NCBI GenBank assembly: GCA_024138025.1
Contig: JAMXBD010001033.1
Location: forward strand, 248,001-312,000
Direction: 5' to 3'
Source of the DNA: Combretum micranthum
Taxonomy: Eukaryota; Streptophyta; Magnoliopsida; Myrtales; Combretaceae
DNA: 64,000 bases
Shown here: piece by piece, positions 48,890-57,838 of the stretch
How positions within the stretch are numbered: the first letter of the stretch is position 1
Layout: every line of letters starts with the position of its first letter
Notes under the pieces: generated by a model
The model's input: only the letters and a program-made list of their open reading frames with translations
Database searches by the model: none
What the model was told of the DNA's origin: nothing
Program-made: the position numbers and the translations under genes

Positions 48890-50600
48890 AAGTGTTCATA
48901 GTTTTACAATGTCTTTTGGAGGTCGAATTCGAGCTTGATGGACTCAATCTTCTATATTAAAATTTCTTTTTCTTTAACTTAGCTTAGAGTTTGTTACATG
49001 GCAACAACATAAGGTGATTTGAATTGGTCGATCTAGTACTTAGGCAGTGGTAGGCTCGTGAAAAACTAGTTGTAGGTGATGACATCGGGCAATAGGTGAG
49101 CTTGCACATAGCTATAAATTTTCTTTTCCAAAGCTTAATGTATTCTCGAGGTTTAATCGAACAGCTTAAGATGTGGCATATGAGATCTTCAAGATTTGAT
49201 CATATTAAATGCTACCAGGACACGTATTTCCTTTTTGCCTATAAATAATGCCTTCGGCTATATGATGTTCATCACATCTCCGAATAGCATAACTCTCAAG
49301 CCCTGGGTTGAATTGCCTCTTTCTTTTTCATATTCTCATACTTTTACACCTCTTCCTGATTAAAATGCTATTGCCCTGGTTTGATGCCTTCCTTGACTTG
49401 TTATGGTTGGATAGGTCAAGCCTCTGGGGGATGTGGGTTATAGGTTTAGATTCTCATTGCTCTATCGTCTCTATTTAACAGGGTTGGTTGCTTCGCAATC
49501 TCTATTTAGGTGGAGTTGAGAAGGGGTCGAGGTGACTATCTAGAGGCTATATTGCTTTGTTATGCTAGCTTCTAGATCAGTCTGATTCCCTTCTCGACTT
49601 TTATGCTAAGTATGAAGTTATGTTTCTCTTTTGTTGCCTTAAGACTAAGATCGTCTAGCATGAGGACTTGTGATGGTGGCTGTAGCGATTATAGCATGGT
49701 GAACAAGGAGAGTTAAGGCTTGTCCTCCTTCTATGGCTCAGTCGCCCAATGGCTTATTTAGGTTGAGGTTGTCATGGAGGGGGGAACTAACCTTCTCTCA
49801 CGCTCTACCTCCCTTCCTTGAACCATTTTGATGGCAAGTGGGATGGAAAAATGCTAGGTACTTGGAGTAATCATAGCTAATGATGGCCAAGTTTAGACAT
49901 TTCTTGTTGGAGGCCATTCATCGTTGCTTCTCGAGTTGGGATTCCTAAGCGAGTGGTACAACACCATCCCATCTATTTCAGGTCATATGCGATTTAGGTG
50001 CCTTGTTGCCTTTAAGTAACTTTTGATGTCTTCTTGGTCTTGTTCACGACCTTGGTTATCGGGTAGAAGGCGATCTTCTCTCATGCTTCAAGTTCCATTC
50101 TTTGTACCATTTTCATGGTGAGTGGGAAAAGTTGAAGGCATGGCAAATGAGTACTCTAAAGTTCGGAATTATGGTGACCTCGTGGGACTCAATTGTGAGC
50201 TTATGGACTTTTTCAAGATCATGCATGTGTCGAATCCACATTTTCAAGTTGGAGCTATCCAGATGGTATACCATGTCGTTGCTTTTTTGAGGTCATAGAG
50301 GAAGTTAAATACCTTCAGCTCGAAGGTTGGATCTTTTTTGAAGTTATCAACTCGAAGATCGCATACTTTGATCGATTTTTAGACTTATAGAGATACATAT
50401 TGTAAGTTTTTGGTCGAGATGCCATTTAAAACTAACTTGGCCAAAATGCCAATCAAAACTATTATAACTATTTGCTTCGAATTAATGAAATTTATGTTTT
50501 CTTTTTGCCTTGCTATGTAGTTTGAGCCTGTGTTTGCTTTTATAAATGTCGATCTTAGCCATAATTGCAGACTTATCTCGTTAACGAATTGGATCTGGGA
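48890..50600. other. non-coding part of the Tat-like element
   Basis: No domain is read in either direction. Two similar segments (49798-49890 and 50080-50180, both around AACCATTTTGATGG/TACCATTTTCATGG and GTGGGA) suggest internal duplication. Confidence 0.4.
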
Positions 50601-50624
50601 TCTTAGGGGGGAAGGTTGTTGTTT

Positions 50625-50865
50625 GAGTGGAGTTATCCATAGGAAGGTGTCATCTGAGCTCTTGGAGGGGAGTTACCTGTAGGAGGGGGTCATTTAAGCT
50701 CTTGGGGAGAGTTACCCTTAAGAGGCAGTTATCTTTAAAAGGGGGTCACTCGAGCTCTTCGTGATGACTCACCTTTAAGAGGGAGTTGCCTGAGCTCTAG
50801 AGGGAAGTTACTCTTAAGAGAGAGTTATCGAAGCTCTGCTAGCATGAGAGGGCAGAGTTCTTTAA
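50625..50865. repeat. degenerate tandem repeats of about 30-55 bp inside the Tat-like element
   Basis: Five to seven imperfect units combine GAGCTCTTGGAGGGGAGTTA, CCTTAAGAGG and GGGGGTCA-type pieces. Tandem repeats between pol and the 3' LTR are known from Tat/Ogre elements. Confidence 0.65.
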
Positions 50866-51089
50866 ACTCTTGATGTCGCTACTAAGCTTAACTTTCTTTT
50901 TTATAGTTTTTGTTTGAAGGAGGAGTAGGAGGAATCACATTATTATGCAACTATCCTTTCATTCATAATCTCTTCCATGAGTTTACAAGATCATGTTTTG
51001 AGCTTTACATGTATGTGGCGCAAATAAGTTATATTTATTCAATGAACTTTCTTAAGTTGTTTGCATTCCATGTTTTAGGGATGAGCTCA

Positions 51090-52250
51090 CCTTCTAGCTT
51101 TTCTAACTTATATGCTTTGTTCCGCAAAGCTTCTTTTACTCAGACTGGGTCTTCCTAATTCAAGGCGACCTTCACTTGAGCTTCTTCATACCCCATTACC
51201 TCCAGCTTTCTGCATACTGGGTTGACAAGGAGGAAGACCTTGTGTTTGACTTTTTGTCGCAGTATCTGGCAGCCTTTTGTTGGTAAGTTGCCACCCTTTT
51301 GCTCACTATGTCTTGTGTCTCTTCTATAACATTTAGCTCGTCCCACAAGCCAACTTCATTAATGACCTCATCATATGACCGGACTCAGATGTTTAGGAGC
51401 TCAAGTTCAACAGGTATAATAGCTTTAGATCCATAGGCCAGTCGAAAGGGGCTTTCCTCGATTAGACTTCTCTTGGTGGTGCAATAGACCCATAGTATAC
51501 TTGGGAGCTCGTCTATCTATTTACAGCTCAAGCGATCTACTCTAGCTTTTAGGCTTTGCATTATGGTTTTATTAATTACTTTGACCTGTCCGTTTGCTCG
51601 AGGGTAAGCAACCAAGGAATAGTGTGGAGTGATCTTGTATTTTGCATAAAAACCTTTTATCTTTTTCAAGTTAAACTATTTTTCGTTATCCATTACGATG
51701 GAATGTGGGACTCCAAACTTGACTAAGATTTATTGTAGAGGAAGTACTGGGCGTTCTTATTTGTGACCTTCGTTACTACCTTGGCTTCCACCCACTTCAT
51801 AAAATAGTGGTACCCAATTAAGATGAATTTCTTTTGTCTAACTAACACAGGGAAATTGTTGAGAATGTCAATTCCCCACATGGTGAATAGCCATAGGCTA
51901 GTGAGGCAATGTACACTTGTGCTTTATGTGTGATTAACTGGGGCGACATTCTGGCATCACTCATATCATTGCACGAATTCCTTTGCATCAGTTCACATAG
52001 TGGGTTAGAAGTACTAAGCTTAAATGACCCATGTGTGCAATAATTGAGCTTTGACGTGGTTACTGGATTCCCTAGCATGCAGGTCTTCCAAGACTTGTTA
52101 TCCCTCCTCTAGATTCAAGCATCAACGTAAGGGAAAGCTAAAGCCCTCTTTGTACAAGACTCCACTTATTAGGGTGTAGTTGGTTGCTTTGTACATCAAT
52201 TTCTTTGCTTCTGCTTTTTCTAAAGGCAAGGTGCCAAAGGTAATTCTCTA
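51090..52250 (-). pseudogene. Tat-like gypsy integrase
   Basis: Minus-strand blocks in order from 52250: EAKKLMYKATNYTLISGVLY and KEGFSFPL (region before the zinc finger), MWGIDILNNFPV (first Asp), YFMKWVEAKVVTKVTNKN, VPHSIVMDN (second Asp, then altered), YSLVAYPRANGQ-like, a TTKRSLIEESPFRLAYGSKA-like block, then ELELLNI, DELNVIEETQDIVSKRVATY and KAARYCDKKVKHKVF with CRKLEVM. The blocks are spread over all three frames with stops. The family is the Tat/Athila branch, judged from KWVEAK and the AYGSKAIIPVE-type ending. Not functional. Confidence 0.8.
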
Positions 52251-52350
52251 TTGGTGTCATCTAGTTCCAGCTAAAGTAGGCTAGGCTGGGTTGGCCTGAG
52301 GCCAGAAAAAAAAAAAAAAAAGAGAAGAATTTAAAAAAACAAGAATAATG

Positions 52351-53155
52351 TAGGGGTATTCATGGTTCGGTTTAGTCCGGTTCATGGGTTGAAACGAACC
52401 AAATTGCATTCAATACGATTCGATTCAAACCCTTAATGAACCGAACTGCTTCACATGTGATTTGATTCGGTTCGGTTCGGTTCGAACCGCTTTTAAAGGA
52501 TTTAGTTTTAATAACCAAAGTTAAAAGTCATTTGAGTTTGCAAAAAAAAAAAAAAAAAAAAAGATAGTTAGATTGAGAAATATCGCATAAAAATTAAAGT
52601 CACTTATCATTATATCAAGTCATATATTTAAAAATTTTAAAGACATATATTATCCCATTTTAAAAATATTTTTCAATGCAAATTTAAAATAACATATATT
52701 TTTAATAAATCTATAATAATAACTAAGAAAATTATTCTTTTACATTAGTTTCACATTTACTTATAATATTTTTCATTTATAATGTATTTAAATTTTTATT
52801 GTACTAATTAGTTTAAAGTTTTAAATTATCTCAGTGTTGTTGGTTGTAGATGTTGCAACCTAGTATAAAACTTGATCTTATAAATGTATTCCACGATAAG
52901 AATTTTGCATTTTGTTGAATTAATCTTAGAGCAATATAAGTTCTAATATGTAATGCTCAAGAGTTATAAATAAATAAAATGGCTCTTATTTATTTATTTA
53001 TTGTTTTAATGTGAAGTGGCTTGGTTCGGGTTCAAACGGTTTAATTTGGTTCCGTTTGACTCCTCAAACTGAATTATAATTATTTAGGCTTTTCCTAAAC
53101 CAATCCGAAATACAAAAGAGCCACATTTTACTGTTCGGCTCAATGAACAACCTTA
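52351..53155. mobile_element. hAT-like non-autonomous element, 805 bp, perfect 8-bp target duplication
   Basis: Left end TAGGGGTATTCATGGTTCGG; right end on the minus strand TAAGGTTGTTCATTGAGCCG. GAATAATG stands on both sides (52343-52350 and 53156-53163). Subterminal zones carry GGTTCGG/AACCGAAC motifs. The interior is AT-rich with no ORF. The perfect duplication shows exact borders. Confidence 0.85.
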
Positions 53156-53163
53156 GAATAATG

Positions 53164-54495
53164 TAATAACATATTAGTAATTATTTATGTATGTTATTGA
53201 AAAAAGATAGATTGATACATAAACCACAAGTTTTATAACATTTTTTTTAAATATATATTTATTGATTTAAATATTATATGATATCTAATAAATCATTTTA
53301 AAAACTTATTTTTACATATAAGTAATCAAAATAGTAATAAAATTAGTCGTTAATATATATAAAACCCTAAAATGTATAAATATTCTAATTTTCATATAAA
53401 CTAACATTAAAAATTAAAAAAATAATTTTAGCCTGCAAGTCGGGCTCGGGTTAAGAAAATTTGGTCAGTTTAAAAGTAGGCCGAATTGTCCTGGCCCATT
53501 TGACCCACAGGCTGGCCTGGCCTATTTACCCACTTTGCCCACCTCTACTTATATATAATTATATATACAACTTAAATATTTTATCAATATCCCGTTTACT
53601 TGTTATACATATAATATATATAATACATGTCATTTATATTTAAAAATCTCTAGATTATATATTTGTGTTTTTTATATATATTTATGGATAATATCGAAAT
53701 TGGTACCTGAATTTTCGTAAAATATTCAATCAGGTACCTAAAGTTTGGTTTTGACATTTTTTGTACATGAACCTAGTTTTTTTGTATTTTTTTCCCTAGT
53801 TTAGGTACCATTTTTGACAATAACCCTTATATTTATAACTTGTATATATAATCGATATATCATATAACTTATATATACATAACTTATTACTTATATAACA
53901 CACACACACACATATAAACTATTACTTATTACTTATAACTTATACTTATGAAGTATAGCTTATATATATAACTTTAACTTATATAACATAAAACATATAT
54001 AACTTATAACTTATAAATACAAATTATAACTTACAACTAATATAAATATATATATATGTATATTCTAACTTATAAAATACACATGTATAGCTTATAACTT
54101 ATATGTACAACCTATATGTTTTATTAATACACTATTTATTTGTCATATATATATATAACATATATAATGCATAGCTAATATATTCATAATCTCTATATTA
54201 TATATTTATATCTTTTAGACTGGGTAATATATGTAACTCACCACTTATATAACTCATAACTTATATATTAATATGTTTGTATAACTTATCTATATGACAT
54301 ATAGCTTAACGTATATAACTTTAATATATTGCACATAGAAGTTATGAATTATAACTTATGTCTATAATTTAACTTATAAAATGTAATCTATATGTAAAAC
54401 TTATTTCTTATATATACAGCCTATATATTTCATCAGTGCACCTTATTTTTCCTATATATAACATATATAATTCATATCTATACATTTATAATCTT
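53164..54495. repeat. very AT-rich low-complexity tract (ATATAACTTATA type)
   Basis: Long arrays of degenerate TATATAACTTATA motifs, interrupted near 53690-53820 by a MITE-like TTGGTACCTGAATTTT..AGGTACC segment. A matching AT-rich tract resumes at 56744, so the LTR element at 54496 inserted into it. Confidence 0.7.
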
Positions 54496-55148
54496 TGTGT
54501 GGGTATGAATCCGGATGCAACAATCACGTGCGTGTCGCGTGACTATCGCGCTACGCGTGACCTAGGGAAACAACACGTGATGGGATGATCAAGAGAGAAT
54601 CGCGTAAGGAGGAGGAGTAGGCAATCTCAATAGGCTCTAACACACGTGTGACAGGTAAGGGAGCTAAATAGCATCAACCTCACTGAGTACTATGTGTTTG
54701 TGTATGTTCTTGAGTAAATTAAATGTTTGATTCACCAAGACGGAAATCCGGCAGCACGACGGCGTTCGTCCAAGATTTCACCTTCTCCAAATGAGGTAAG
54801 GACTAAGGTATTTATAGAGAATCTGGCCGTCGATGTCATCCGTCAGATGAGACAGACAACCGACGGTCAGGATGAGTCCCTCTCATTATGGATATGGATG
54901 TGGGCTCCCTTATGGACCCAGGCCCATAAGGCCTTCATTGTAATGTGTGTGTGAGCCAACTTGAGAAAGGTTGGAATTGGGTAGGCCAATTCCAACGGGC
55001 CCTACTCCAAGCCTACCATGCCAAAACTCCCATGATCATCCCAATATAATTGGGCCTAACTCTTTAAGCCCTGTCACATTAGCCCAAAGAGTTAGATCCA
55101 AATATGAATTAGGCTCAAGGCCTTTGTAAGCAGATCTGTACATCTACA
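54496..55148 (-). repeat. 3' LTR of the young element
   Basis: Plus-strand start TGTGTGGGTATGAATCC, end CAGATCTGTACATCTACA. 653 bp. The stretch 54987-55148 is also one arm of the internal inverted repeat. Confidence 0.93.
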
Positions 55149-55264
55149 TTTTGCCCCCTGACCAAAGTCCTTCGGGTTTCATCGAAGGGGTTTGGGCATT
55201 ATTTCAAGCCCTTTCGAATGACAAAAGTCTCATCCAGCGCATGTGCGCTATAACTTAGCTACAC
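54987..55264 (+). repeat. left arm of internal inverted repeat (278 bp)
   Basis: Consists of the last 162 bp of the LTR plus 116 bp of internal sequence including the polypurine tract. It pairs with 55557-55834 with about 5 mismatches by eye and no gaps. Confidence 0.9.
55149..55163 (-). promoter_or_regulatory. polypurine tract of the young LTR element
   Basis: Minus strand GGTCAGGGGGCAAAA directly abuts the 3' LTR start (TGTAGATG). An inverted second copy lies in the other arm near 55660. Confidence 0.7.
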
Positions 55265-55562
55265 TGTTGCTTGGTGTGTTAATTTCTTAATGGCTTGCAA
55301 TGTAAGAGTCTGGTGCATTCTGGGGGCTAATAGCTCATCTCAGAGGGCTTTTGGTGAAGCAACTGGATTTTCGCTTCTCCTGACAGTGCTCCATGGTTTC
55401 CGTAATGATGAAGTGGAAAAGGATCAATTGTCCATGGTGACTTACATCAAGGTGTTTACCTATTTACTCCGAGTTGTGACAGCTGGAGTGTGTGATAATG
55501 CGGCCAATAGGATGAAGTTGCAAGATTGTGGGAAGAATCCTTTTGGAAAAACAGAAGTGTAG
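55265..55562 (+). pseudogene. captured host coding fragment, BEACH-domain protein (SPIRRIG-like) similarity
   Basis: The loop between the inverted arms is open on the plus strand from the ATG at 55290 to the TAG at 55560-55562. Its central part, ANSSSQRAFGEATGFSLLLT, VLHGF, then YIKVFTYLLRVVTAGVCDNA and ANRMKL, resembles from memory the helical-repeat N-terminal half of plant BEACH/WD40 proteins of the SPIRRIG type, which act in membrane traffic and mRNA regulation. The reading runs across without an intron and differs from retrotransposon proteins. The ends (before GANSSS and after MKLQ) do not look like that protein. The fragment is antisense to the element. A protein made from it is unlikely; an antisense or hairpin RNA is possible. 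The family call rests on recall only. Confidence 0.55.
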
Positions 55563-55834
55563 CTAAGTTATAGTGCACATGCGCTGGATGAGACTTTTGT
55601 CATTCGAAAGGGCTTAAAATAATGCCCAAACCCCTTCGATGAAACCCGAAGGACTTTGGTCAGGGGGCAAAATGTAGATGTACAGATCTGCTTACAAAGG
55701 CCTTGAGCCTAATTCTTATTTGGATCTAACTCTTTGGGCTAATGTGACAGGGCTTAAAGAGTTAGGCCCAATTATATTGGGATGATCATGGGAGTTTTGA
55801 CATGGTAGGCTTGGAGTAGGGCCTGTTGGAATTG
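55557..55834 (-). repeat. right arm of internal inverted repeat (278 bp)
   Basis: Exact-length inverted copy of 54987-55264, beginning GTGTAGCTAAG and ending CTGTTGGAATTG. It carries two differences from both LTRs (one near 55825, one near 55800) and agrees with the right LTR at the position where the left LTR has AATATGAATT. Confidence 0.9.
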
Positions 55835-56041
55835 TTTTGCAGACTCTTGCATTGATTGATTGACTTGTTTGGTATTTTCTTGCACAACGCGTAAGATCGC
55901 AGCATTATCGATTTGAGCACTAGTAGGTTGGTTCACATCCTCAAGTGCTGGCATGTCATGTTCAGTAGCCTCGGGATCAACATTAAGTTCTTGAGTTGTA
56001 CCCTCAGTGGGATCGGTAGGTCTCTTCCTTGGAGGTGCCAT
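55835..56041 (-). pseudogene. truncated gag start of the young LTR element
   Basis: Starts MAPPRKRPTDPTEGTTQELN and stays open for 69 codons (NQPTSAQIDNAAILRVVQEN, KQVNQSMQESAK). The charged, Gln-rich N-terminus of this kind is usual for plant gypsy gag proteins, upstream of the gag core. At 55834 the reading enters the inverted LTR arm and adds about 20 foreign residues before a stop. No gag core remains. Confidence 0.7.
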
Positions 56042-56061
56042 CACACAAGTGTTGATTTCCC

Positions 56062-56079
56062 TATCCCCAGTGGAGTCGC
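56062..56079 (-). promoter_or_regulatory. primer-binding site of the young LTR element
   Basis: TGGCGACTCCACTGGGGA lies six bases after the 5' LTR, a motif I know from this position in many plant gypsy elements. It fixes the element's orientation. Confidence 0.7.
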
Positions 56080-56085
56080 CAAAAA

Positions 56086-56738
56086 TGTGTGGGTATGAAT
56101 CCGGATGCAACGATCACGTGCGTGTCGCGTGACTATCGCGCTACGCGTGACCTAGGGAAACAACACGTGATGGGATGATTAAGAGAGAATCGCGTAAGGA
56201 GGAGGAGTAGGCAATCTCAATAGGCTCTAACACACGTGTGACAGGTAAGGAAGCTAAATAGTATCAACCTCACTGAGTACTATGTGTTCGTGTATGTTCT
56301 TGAGTAAATTAAATGTTTGATTCACCAAGACGGAAATCCGGCAGCACGACGGCGTTCGTCCAAGATTTCACCTTCTCCAAATGAGGTAAGGACTAAGGTA
56401 TTTATAGAGAATCTGGCCGTCGATGTCATCCGTCAGATGAGACAGACAACCGACGGTCAGGATGAGTCCCTCTCATTATGGATATGGATGTGGGCTCCCT
56501 TATGGACCCAGGCTCATAAGGCCTGCATTGTAATGTGTGTGTGAGCCAACTTGAGAAAGGTTGGAATTGGGTAGGCCAATTCCAACGGGCCCTACTCCAA
56601 GCCTACCATGCCAAAACTCCCATGATCATCCCAATATAATTGGGCCTAACTCTTTAAGCCCTGTCACATTAGCCCAAAGAGTTAGATCCAAATAAGAATT
56701 AGGCTCAAGGCCTTTGTAAGCAGATCTGTACATCTACA
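56086..56738 (-). repeat. 5' LTR of the young element
   Basis: Same 653-bp length as the left copy, with eight substitutions and no indels. Followed (minus direction) by TTTT and the primer-binding motif. Confidence 0.93.
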
Positions 56739-56743
56739 ATCTT

Positions 56744-57140
56744 TATGTCTTATCTTTGTATTTTTTTAGCATATATATAATTGATATATTATATAACCAC
56801 ATTATATATATAACTTACACATATATAACTTATATATGTATGAAATAAAAAAAGAGGGTTTTGCGTACTATTATAGGTATTTTTGTTAATAACTAAAATT
56901 ACTAAGAATAAAATAGTAACATTATTTGAATGTTTATTGCCATAAGAGAGGGAATAGAGAGGTAATAAAAAAAAATCCGATAGATGATTCATTTTATTCC
57001 CTCAATAGAGGAAATGGAAAGATTACGGTAATAGTTATACTTAGTTTATTTGTGCAAATAAATAGGGTGACATATTGATTTCTAAGAACGGTTATTCTAT
57101 TATCTTTCTATTGCTTTTAAGTAACCGAATTGTTAGAGTT
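56744..57140. other. AT-rich intergenic tract
   Basis: Continuation of the AT-rich tract broken by the LTR element. No coding evidence. Confidence 0.5.
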
Positions 57141-57420
57141 TGGTGTCTATGTTAGCATTTAAACAAAAAAAAAAAAAACAAAATTCATCCAAATATACCA
57201 TAAATGAGACTTTTAAAAGTTTAAGTGTCTTAAAAATAATTTTTTTAGGTATTACTTCCTTACAATCTAAAAATTTAGATACCCAGAAGGGATCTTACGT
57301 AACAACCCAAACCCAACAAAGCCCTTTAATCTATGCTGACATTGTTAAGGATGCGGGCCCGGGGGGACACCGGTCACTCAACCAAATAATTGGAAATCTT
57401 TAAATTCTACAAACCAACTC

Positions 57421-57838
57421 ACCTAACTACGTGTTCGTTTCCTTTTACTGCTTAACTTTTCTTCTTTTCTGTCTTCTCCTCTTCTTTCTTTTTCATTTCT
57501 CTCTGCTTCTCTCTCTGAGACTTACGGACAAAACTCTCGGCTCGACCGGCTCAATTTCTTTCTTCCTTTTTTTTTTTTTTTTTTTTTTTCCTTTTCTTCA
57601 AACACGCACGCTCTCTCTCTTTCTTTGTTTTTCTTCTCCCTCCGATTACATTCTTAAATCTTTTGGTCGGCGCCGACTCGTCTTTAACATTTTCGTTAAC
57701 CCTCCAACCTCAATATATGGGTATACATATCTCGTCCTTTCGATGCCTTGAATGAGCAAACATAAAGGCAAGTGCTTTAGAAAAATTAAACACACAAATA
57801 TATATTATCATAAAATTAAATTAATTAATAAACACGTA
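57421..57838 (+). promoter_or_regulatory. 5' leader and promoter region of the hydrolase gene
   Basis: A CT-rich stretch with CTCTCTCTCTTTC and a T run of more than 20 (57565-57589), GC-richer patches (GGCTCGACCGGC, GGTCGGCGCCGACTCG) and an ATATATGG motif near 57712. This is the usual look of a plant 5' leader. Transcript start not placed. Confidence 0.4.

Larger units (their letters stand above)
43777..52290 (-). mobile_element. Tat/Grande-like Ty3/gypsy relic with antisense extra ORF
   Basis: The integrase is read on the minus strand (52250 down to 51090), while a long extra ORF is read on the plus strand (44908-48760), that is, antisense to pol on its 3' side. This is the layout I know from Tat-lineage elements such as Grande. 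The 3' LTR would then lie in 43777-44850. The 5' side (gag, protease, RT) is missing beyond 52290, so the element is truncated. A hAT-like element is inserted at 46593-47526. The plus-strand CCTATAAATA at 44705 could be the promoter of the antisense ORF. Boundaries are approximate. Confidence 0.6.
54496..56738 (-). mobile_element. young non-autonomous LTR retrotransposon with captured gene fragment, ATCTT target duplication
   Basis: Two direct 653-bp LTRs (54496-55148 and 56086-56738) differ at 8 positions by my count (about 1.2%). ATCTT stands directly outside both (54491-54495 and 56739-56743). The element reads on the minus strand: 5' LTR on the right, then TGGCGACTCCACTGGGGA (primer-binding region, 56079-56062), gag start at 56041, and on the left a purine-rich GGTCAGGGGGCAAAA directly before the 3' LTR. 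Between them there is no protease, RT, RNase H or integrase. Instead there is an inverted repeat whose loop is an unrelated coding fragment. The internal part is only 937 bp, so it must have been mobilised by proteins of a full-length relative. Confidence 0.92.

Noticed and set aside
53694..53815. Separate retroelement gene near 53.7 kb
   Set aside because: The TTGGTACCTGAATTTT/AGGTACC segment is a short non-coding MITE-like repeat with no coding capacity.
54727..54954. A 75-codon open frame present twice (also 56317-56544)
   Set aside because: Both copies lie inside the LTRs of the young element and show no known domain; repeated because LTRs are repeated.
55772..56110. A complete 112-codon gene on the minus strand
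   Set aside because: The ATG is at 56041 and only 69 codons are gag-like; the remainder runs into the inverted LTR arm.
57431..57751. A 106-codon open frame with hydrophobic Phe/Leu runs
   Set aside because: It reads through the CT- and T-rich 5' leader of the hydrolase gene; no coding signal apart from base composition.
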